This document shows, piece after piece, positions 58,534-64,000 of a DNA stretch of 64,000 nucleotides. The translations under genes and the position numbers were made by a program. Positions within the stretch are counted from its first letter, which is position 1; every line of letters begins with the position of its first letter. Source of the stretch: JBEEFP01 sp041166085 (GTDB lineage: Bacteria > Actinomycetota > Acidimicrobiia > Acidimicrobiales > JAFATL01); contig JBEEFP010000044.1 of assembly GCA_041166085.1 (NCBI GenBank), positions 56,757 to 120,756 on the forward strand, in the 5' to 3' direction. The notes under the pieces are model-generated. The model was not told the DNA's origin and searched no databases. It saw only the letters and a list, made by a program, of their open reading frames with translations.

Positions 58534-59703
58534 GTGCGCTTCTTCAGCTTCCATCTCATGCCGTACCCGGACCTCCCGGCGGACTACGACGGCCCGGCCT
58601 GGGTCACCGTCCCGAACCGGTTGTTCGACCCCGCGGTGGGGACCAAGGTCTACAACCGCTACCTGGACGAGCTGATCTACGCCGAGGAGCTCGGCTTCGA
58701 CGGCGTGTGCATCAACGAGCACCACCAGAACGCCTACGGGATCATGCCCTCGCCCAACCTCATGGCCTCGATCCTCGCCCGCCAGACGTCGCGGGTGAAG
58801 ATCGCAGTAGTCGGCAATGCCCTGCCCCTCTACGACCCGCCCACGCGGGTCGCTGAAGAGTTCGCCATGATCGACAACATCAGCGGCGGCCGCCTCATCG
58901 CCGGCTTCGTGGTCGGCGGCGGCCCCGAGTACTACTCCTTCTCCATCAACCCGGCGCATGCCAGGGAGCGCTTCCAGGAAGCGCACGACATCATCATGAA
59001 GGCCTGGACCGAGGACGGGCCCACGGAGTACATCGGCAAGCACTACAAGCTGCGGTTCCTCAACACCTGGCCCCGACCCGTGCAGCAGCCCCATCCCGAG
59101 GTGTGGATCCCGGGCGCGGGCTCCCTCGAGACGCTCGAGTTCGTGGCCCGCAACCGTTACGCCTACATGGGGATCCCGTACTTCCACATCGACGTGTTCG
59201 ACCGCCAGTTCCGCCTCTTCCGCGAGGCGTGCGAGAGCGAGGGTTACACCTACGACCCCAAGCAGGCGGGCTGGCTCACGCCGATCTACGTGGCCGAGAC
59301 CGACGAGCAGGCTCGTCGGGAGTACGAGGAGCACTGGTGGTACTTCACCAAGCGTCTGCTCCCCGGCATCGAGATAAGCCCGCCTGGCTACACCTCGCTG
59401 CGGTCGGTGGAGAACATCCTCAAGGGACGGGGCAGCTTCGCCATGAACCTCGAGACCTGGGATCAGGTCGTCGAGGGGCAGTACGCCATCGTCGGGTCGC
59501 CCGAGACGGTGTACGAGCAGCTCGAGCGCGACATCCTGCGCCTCGGCACAGGCAACCTGCTCGGCCTCTTCCAGATCGGCACGCTTCCCGAGGACCTCAC
59601 CCGTCGCAACCTCGAGCTGTTCTCCACCGAGGTCATGCCCAAGCTCCGCGACCGCTTCCCGGAGGGCAAGGCCATCATCGACGCAGCGTCGGCGGTGGCG
59701 TGA
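58534..59703 (+). CDS. LLM-class flavin-dependent oxidoreductase
   Basis: The 389-residue luciferase-like TIM barrel has FSFHLMPYPDLP at strand 1, ELGFDGVCINEHHQNAYG, ARQTSRVKIAVVGNALPLYD, SGGRLIAGFVVGGG and AGSLETLEFVARN. It binds FMN or F420. It is coupled to an alpha/beta hydrolase (1-base overlap, TGATG) and a ketopantoate-reductase-like gene, which suggests a catabolic pathway. GTG 58534 is chosen. Confidence 0.9.
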   Translation: MRFFSFHLMPYPDLPADYDGPAWVTVPNRLFDPAVGTKVYNRYLDELIYAEELGFDGVCINEHHQNAYGIMPSPNLMASILARQTSRVKIAVVGNALPLYDPPTRVAEEFAMIDNISGGRLIAGFVVGGGPEYYSFSINPAHARERFQEAHDIIMKAWTEDGPTEYIGKHYKLRFLNTWPRPVQQPHPEVWIPGAGSLETLEFVARNRYAYMGIPYFHIDVFDRQFRLFREACESEGYTYDPKQAGWLTPIYVAETDEQARREYEEHWWYFTKRLLPGIEISPPGYTSLRSVENILKGRGSFAMNLETWDQVVEGQYAIVGSPETVYEQLERDILRLGTGNLLGLFQIGTLPEDLTRRNLELFSTEVMPKLRDRFPEGKAIIDAASAVA

Positions 59704-60497
59704 TGATCACCACCGAACTGCTGCAGACCCACGTCGGGAAGGTGCAGGTGCGGCGGGGCGGGAGCGGCGCTCCCGTCGTCTACCTCCACTCCGCCACGGG
59801 CGAGGGCGAGGGACTGCTCCTGCTCGAGGAGCTGGCCGCCGACTTCGACGTCGTCGCGCCGATGTTCCCGGGCTATGGCGAGTCCGAGGGGATCGAACGC
59901 ATCGACGACATGGAGGACGCCGTCTTCCATCTCCTCGACACCTTCGACCAACTCGGGCTCACGTCGCCCGCGGTCGTCGGGCTGTCGCTCGGTGGGTGGA
60001 TGGCGGCCGAGGTCGCGACCCGCTATCCCGAGCGGATCTCGAGCCTGGTGCTCGTCAACCCCGCCGGCCTCTACATCCAGGGCGCGGAGATCAAGGACAT
60101 CTTCGGCCGCAAGCCCGACGAGATGGCCGCCGACCTGTTCGCCGACCAGAACCAGCCGATGGCGCAGATGATGCACGCCATGGCCGACGTGCAGTTCGAG
60201 AACGTGCCGTTCGAGATGATCAAGCCCTACTACCAGACCATGTCGGCGACGGCGCGGCTGGCGTGGGACCCGTACCTGCACGATCCCAAGCTACGGAAGC
60301 GCCTGCACCGGGTGACGGCTCCCACCCTCGTCGTTCGTGGCGCCCAGGACACGCTCATCCCGCGCGAGCACGCGGAGGCATACGCGGCGGAGATCCCGGG
60401 CGCACGCCTGGTCGAGGTGGACGGGGCCGCCCATCTGCTCGCCATCGAGAAGCCCGCCGAGCTGGCCGGTCTCGTGCGCGAGCACGTGCGGGGCTGA
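59703..60497 (+). CDS. Alpha/beta hydrolase (meta-cleavage-type)
   Basis: The 264-residue hydrolase has nucleophile Ser in VGLSLGGW, oxyanion loop VVYLHSATGEG, Asp in GAQDTLIP and His in DGAAHLLAIEKP, a complete triad. The layout resembles meta-cleavage product hydrolases and esterases. It sits between the LLM oxidoreductase and the ketopantoate-reductase-like gene in one operon. Confidence 0.88.
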   Translation: MITTELLQTHVGKVQVRRGGSGAPVVYLHSATGEGEGLLLLEELAADFDVVAPMFPGYGESEGIERIDDMEDAVFHLLDTFDQLGLTSPAVVGLSLGGWMAAEVATRYPERISSLVLVNPAGLYIQGAEIKDIFGRKPDEMAADLFADQNQPMAQMMHAMADVQFENVPFEMIKPYYQTMSATARLAWDPYLHDPKLRKRLHRVTAPTLVVRGAQDTLIPREHAEAYAAEIPGARLVEVDGAAHLLAIEKPAELAGLVREHVRG

Positions 60498-60504
60498 GGT
60501 CACC

Positions 60505-61473
60505 CTGAGCCGGTACGTCGTCTACGGGGCGGGCGCGGTGGGCGGCACCATCGGCGCACGTCTCCATCAAGCCGGACACGACGTGTGCCTCATCGCGCGC
60601 GGCGAGCACCTCGCGGTGATGCGCCGCGACGGGCTGGAGCTGCAGACGCCCGACGAGACGGTGCGGCTGGCCGTGCGAGCAGTCAGCGCGCCCGCCGGCG
60701 TCGAGTGGACGCCCGGCACCGTCGTCCTGCTCGCCATGAAGACGCAGGACACCGCAGCCGCGCTACGCGAGCTGGCCGCGGCGGCCCCGTCCGAGACCCC
60801 GGTGGTGTGCGCGCAGAACGGCGTGGAGAACGAGGGGCTCGCGCTGCGCTCGTTCCCCAACGTGTATGGCATGTGCGTCATGCTGCCCGCCGCCCACGTC
60901 GAACCGGGCGTGGTCCAGGCTTACGGCACGCCGATGACCGGCCTGCTCGACGTGGGCCGCTACCCGCGCGGAGCCGACGCGGTGGCCGCGCAGATCGCCG
61001 CCGACCTCACCGGTGCCCGCTGCAGCTCCGAGCCGCTGGACGACATCATGCGGTCGAAGTACCGCAAGCTCATCATGAACCTGGGCAACGCCATCGAGGC
61101 GGCGTGCGGTCCCGCGCCTCGACCGACCGATCTCTACGGTCGCGCTGCCGAGGAGGGGGAGGCGGTGCTGGCGGCGGCGGGTATCGAGGCCGCGTCGGCC
61201 GAGGAGGACACTGCCCGCCGCGGCGAGCTCATGCGTCTGCGGCCCATCGGCGGGGAGCGGCGGGGCGGAGGGTCGACGTGGCAGAGCCTGCAGCGCGGCA
61301 CCGGGGCCGTCGAGGCCGATTACCTCAACGGCGAGATCGTCCTGCTGGGGCGACTGCACGGCGTGCCGACGCCGGTCAATGCCGGCCTGCAACGCGTTGC
61401 CAACCGCTTGGCTCGCGACCACGTGCCGCCTGGGTCCATGAGCGTCGAGGAGCTCGAGGCCGAGCTCTCCTAG
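60505..61473 (+). CDS. Ketopantoate reductase-like (ApbA/PanE family) oxidoreductase, CTG start
   Basis: The ~322-residue Rossmann-fold NADP-dependent enzyme has nucleotide motif VVYGAGAVGGTIGARLHQAG at its very N-terminus and MKTQDTAAALRELA, QNGVENEGLAL and MRSKYRKLIMNLGNAIEA downstream. No ATG/GTG/TTG lies before the Rossmann motif; CTG 60505 has GAGG 5 bases upstream and is the likely start. It may make pantoate or reduce another 2-keto acid; PanE function is not proven. Confidence 0.85.
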   Translation: MSRYVVYGAGAVGGTIGARLHQAGHDVCLIARGEHLAVMRRDGLELQTPDETVRLAVRAVSAPAGVEWTPGTVVLLAMKTQDTAAALRELAAAAPSETPVVCAQNGVENEGLALRSFPNVYGMCVMLPAAHVEPGVVQAYGTPMTGLLDVGRYPRGADAVAAQIAADLTGARCSSEPLDDIMRSKYRKLIMNLGNAIEAACGPAPRPTDLYGRAAEEGEAVLAAAGIEAASAEEDTARRGELMRLRPIGGERRGGGSTWQSLQRGTGAVEADYLNGEIVLLGRLHGVPTPVNAGLQRVANRLARDHVPPGSMSVEELEAELS

Positions 61474-61527
61474 CTCGTCTCCCTGCCAAGGGGCAGACTC
61501 CTGGGAAAGCGACAGCGAGAGGGGCGC

Positions 61528-62622
61528 GTGGTGGCCACCATTGATCTGACGGGAGCCGACGAGGCCAAAGTCGAAGAGTTCGCGGGGAACCTGTTCATGC
61601 AGACGCTCGCAATGATGGAGCTCGCCAACGTGGAGCTCGGGGTACGCCTCGGGCTGTACGAGGCGATGGCAGGGGCGGGGGCGATGACGTCCGCAGAGCT
61701 GGCGCGCGCAGCTGGCATCGCCGAGCGCTATGCGCGCGAGTGGCTCGAGCAGCAGGCCACCGCCGGCGTCGTCGAGGTGGACGACGTGGGCGCGCCGGCC
61801 GAGGCGCGGCGCTTCACCCTCCCCAACGCCCATGCCCACGTGCTCATCGAGGACGACAGCGAGGCGTGCATGAAGCCGTGCGCGGCAGTGGTGCCGTGGG
61901 TCGGTAAGGCCCTCGACATCATGGTCGAGGAGTTCCGGAGGGGCACCGGCGCCGCCTTCGGCCTGTTCGATCTGCACGACGTGCAGGCCGCCTTCACCCG
62001 GCCAGTGTTCGTCAACCACCTCACGCAGAACTGGTTGCCGGCGCTGCCCGAAGTCCAGGCCAAGTTGGCGTCTGGCGAACCAGTGCGCATCGCCGAGGTC
62101 GGCTGCGGCGAGGGGCTGGCCGCCATCGTCATCGCCAAGGCCTACCCGAGTGCGGTCATCGACGGCTACGACCTCGACGAGGCGTCCATCGCCGTCGCCC
62201 GGAAGGAGGCGGCGGACGCCGGCATTGCCGACCGCGCCCGCTTCGAGGTGCGGGACGCGGCCGATCCCGACATCGCCGGGGACTACGACCTGGTGATGGC
62301 GGTCGAGATGCTGCACGACATGCCCGACCCCGTTGGCATCCTGCGCACCATGAAGCGGTTGGCGGGCGAGAGCGGCACCGTGCTCGTCGTGGACGAGCGG
62401 GCAGCGGAGGCCTTCACCGTTCCCGCCAGCGAGATGGATCGGTTCTTCTACACCTTCAGCACGCTGCACTGCCTGGCCGTCAGCATGCAGGACGGCGGGG
62501 CGGGCACCGGCACCGTCATCCGCCCGGACACTGTGCGCCGCTATGCGGCCGACGCCGGATTCACCACCGTCGACGTGCTCGACGTCGAGCACCCGCAGTT
62601 CATCCTGTACCGCCTCTCCTGA
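61528..62622 (+). CDS. Class I SAM-dependent methyltransferase with winged-helix N-terminus
   Basis: The 364-residue product has an N-terminal winged-helix/dimerisation part (about 15-90; TSAELARAAGIAERYAREWL), a middle helical part, and a SAM-binding Rossmann domain with EVGCGEG near 191 and acidic DGYDLDEASI after it. The order is that of Rv2258c-like methyltransferases. The GTG has GAGAGG upstream. The substrate is unknown. Confidence 0.87.
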   Translation: MVATIDLTGADEAKVEEFAGNLFMQTLAMMELANVELGVRLGLYEAMAGAGAMTSAELARAAGIAERYAREWLEQQATAGVVEVDDVGAPAEARRFTLPNAHAHVLIEDDSEACMKPCAAVVPWVGKALDIMVEEFRRGTGAAFGLFDLHDVQAAFTRPVFVNHLTQNWLPALPEVQAKLASGEPVRIAEVGCGEGLAAIVIAKAYPSAVIDGYDLDEASIAVARKEAADAGIADRARFEVRDAADPDIAGDYDLVMAVEMLHDMPDPVGILRTMKRLAGESGTVLVVDERAAEAFTVPASEMDRFFYTFSTLHCLAVSMQDGGAGTGTVIRPDTVRRYAADAGFTTVDVLDVEHPQFILYRLS

Positions 62623-62654
62623 CCACTTCTTCTCTGGTCTCGAGGAGACGGCCG

Positions 62655-63926
62655 TTAGGGCGCGGCCTCGATCGGTTCGACAGCGACCACGTCCGGCGCG
62701 GGCTCCTCGAGGGAGTGGAAGACGCTCGGGCGCACGACCGCCAAGCCGACGATGAGCACGAACAGGACGATGGCGCCCGCGGTCGTGACAGTGCGCAGTC
62801 CGACCCGGTCGGCGGCCCACCCCTGCACGATGGTGCCGACCGGGTAGATGGCGCCGAGGGCGACGGTGTGGAAGCTGAGCACGCGCGCCCGGAAGGCCGT
62901 CGGTGCCCGCAGCTGCACGACCGTCTGCAGTCCGGAGAGGATCCCGATGTAGAACGCGCCGACGAAGGCGAGGGCGATCACCGCTGACGTCGTCGTGTCC
63001 GTGGCCGCGTAGACGGCGACCGCCACGGGCGCGGCGATGAGGTTGAACAGCAACGTGCGCCGGCGACCGAGCCATGCGGCCATCGACGCCAGCGTGAGGG
63101 CGCCGATGACCGCCCCCACGCCCTGCGCCGTCGTGAGGGCGGCGGTGGCGCTCTCGACGTGAGCGCGTCCGACCAGATCGAGGGCCTTGGCGGGCAGCAG
63201 CCCGATGAAGGGCGCTATGAGGAACGCGGCCGCTGCGACGAGGGTGATGGCGGCGCGACACCCGGGCTCGGCCCATGCCACGCGCGCCCCTTCGCGGATG
63301 CGATCGAGGATGTGGTCGGCGCTCGGGTCCGCCGGCAGCGGCGGGAGGTCGCGGACGAAGGCCAGGGCGGTGATGACGGCGAAGAACGACACCGCGTTGA
63401 GGACGAAGGCCCACGTGAAGCCGCCGAGGGCGATGACGATGCCGGCCAGGGCGGGCCCGAACACACGCCCGAGGTTCCACTGAGCCGCGTTGAGCGACGC
63501 GCCGGCGAGGAGGTCCTCACGGCCGACGAGGTCGGGGAGCATGGCCTGCAGGAACGGCAGGCGCAGGGCGGTGAAGCAGCCCTCGACGGTCACGATCAGC
63601 GCGATGAGCCCGGCGGAGTCCTGACCGCTGGCGTGCAGGACGGCGAGGGCGACCGCACATCCGGCCTGGGCAAGATTGGCGAGGATCATGAACCGCACGC
63701 GGTCGACACGGTCGGCCAGCGCCCCGCCCACGGGCCCGAAGACGGCCAGCGGCAGGAAGGCGCCGGCCATCACCAGCCCGACCCATCCCGCTTGGCCCGT
63801 GAGCTTGCCCACCAACGCGCCCACCGCGACCGTCTGCATCCACGTCCCCGCGTTCGACACCAGTCCGGCCGAGAAGAGCAGGGCGAAGTTGCGCTGTCGC
63901 AGCGGGCGCAGGGCGGCGAAGGCCAC
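62655..63926 (-). CDS. MFS efflux transporter (MFS_3/EntS-like)
   Basis: The 423-residue product has 12 predicted helices. The N-terminus ALRPLRQRNFALLFSAGLVS and loop motif GGALADRVDRVRFM are typical of MFS_3 exporters (EntS-like, macrolide or siderophore efflux). Start GTG 63926. The gene converges on the methyltransferase with 32 bases between stops. The 3' end is clear; substrate unknown. Confidence 0.88.
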   Translation of the reverse strand: MAFAALRPLRQRNFALLFSAGLVSNAGTWMQTVAVGALVGKLTGQAGWVGLVMAGAFLPLAVFGPVGGALADRVDRVRFMILANLAQAGCAVALAVLHASGQDSAGLIALIVTVEGCFTALRLPFLQAMLPDLVGREDLLAGASLNAAQWNLGRVFGPALAGIVIALGGFTWAFVLNAVSFFAVITALAFVRDLPPLPADPSADHILDRIREGARVAWAEPGCRAAITLVAAAAFLIAPFIGLLPAKALDLVGRAHVESATAALTTAQGVGAVIGALTLASMAAWLGRRRTLLFNLIAAPVAVAVYAATDTTTSAVIALAFVGAFYIGILSGLQTVVQLRAPTAFRARVLSFHTVALGAIYPVGTIVQGWAADRVGLRTVTTAGAIVLFVLIVGLAVVRPSVFHSLEEPAPDVVAVEPIEAAP

Positions 63927-63963
63927 GGGAGCCGAGACTACGACAGCCGATCATCCTGACTTT

Positions 63964-64000
63964 TTCGCGATTCGACCGGCACAGCCGGTCGAATCGCGAA
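63964..64000. terminator. Long hairpin cut by the window end
   Basis: A perfect 17-bp stem (63964-63980 with 63984-64000), loop ACA, preceded by CCTGACTTT. The outer bases match the start of the palindrome family at 6381 but the core differs. The right arm continues past the window. Confidence 0.65.

Overview
The window is 64 kb of gene-dense, GC-rich actinobacterial chromosome. It has short intergenic gaps, many 4-nt stop/start overlaps, frequent GTG/TTG starts and, unusually, several genes whose only sensible start is CTG. Gene content points to an actinobacterium, and my best guess is class Acidimicrobiia: a deazaflavin (Ddn-like) protein, an LLM-type oxidoreductase, an actinobacterial-style MutY, a SufB / SufD-Rieske-SufC system, several TetR regulators, SigE-family ECF signalling, and lipoproteins with Thr/Ala-rich tails. 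The taxon is inferred from gene content only. I saw no rRNA, tRNA, CRISPR array, insertion sequence or prophage, and no gene-free stretch exceeds 300 bases.

Layout. 1-4.4 kb: signalling block with a response-regulator/adenylate-cyclase fusion (cut by the window edge), one polypeptide holding two complete membrane histidine kinases, and a short kinase relic. 4.5-6.4 kb: secreted protein, MaoC-type hydratase, MutY. 6.4-19.5 kb (minus): one 13.1-kb gene for a 4,360-residue protein made of zinc ribbons, a class III cyclase, a STAND-like ATPase, a helical-repeat region and 24 tandem NTF2/SnoaL-like domains alternating between two types (12 A-B pairs). 19.6-22.4 kb (minus): an operon of an epoxide-hydrolase-like protein, a thioredoxin-fused protein and a UGSC-family selenoprotein with an in-frame TGA followed by a textbook bacterial SECIS hairpin. 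22.4-28 kb: PilT, an MBL-fold hydrolase with a CRP-like box, flavin reductase, a MauE-like membrane protein, RfbC and an FtsH-like protease. 28-33.6 kb (minus): oligopeptidase B, a TetR/Ddn operon with a double palindromic operator, and a coiled-coil SMC/YhaN-like protein lacking a usable Walker A. 33.6-45 kb: heterodimeric ABC exporter, TetR, nitronate monooxygenase, orphan DNA methyltransferase, then a four-gene operon (TetR, diiron-SCP2 fusion, ABC1 kinase, MFS). 45-48 kb: secreted proteins and an ECF sigma/anti-sigma pair with a self-type promoter. 48-57.4 kb: suf genes split by unrelated genes. 57.4-64 kb: L,D-transpeptidase, LLM oxidoreductase, hydrolase, ketopantoate-reductase-like protein, methyltransferase, MFS exporter.

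How parts may work together. Two class III cyclases, a CRP-type palindrome and a phosphodiesterase-like MBL protein suggest cAMP signalling (inference). A family of long perfect palindromes sits exactly on TGA stop codons at gene ends, with base changes that preserve pairing; these look like shared terminators.

The two strongest candidates for something undescribed are the 24-domain cyclase protein and the UGSC selenoprotein operon.
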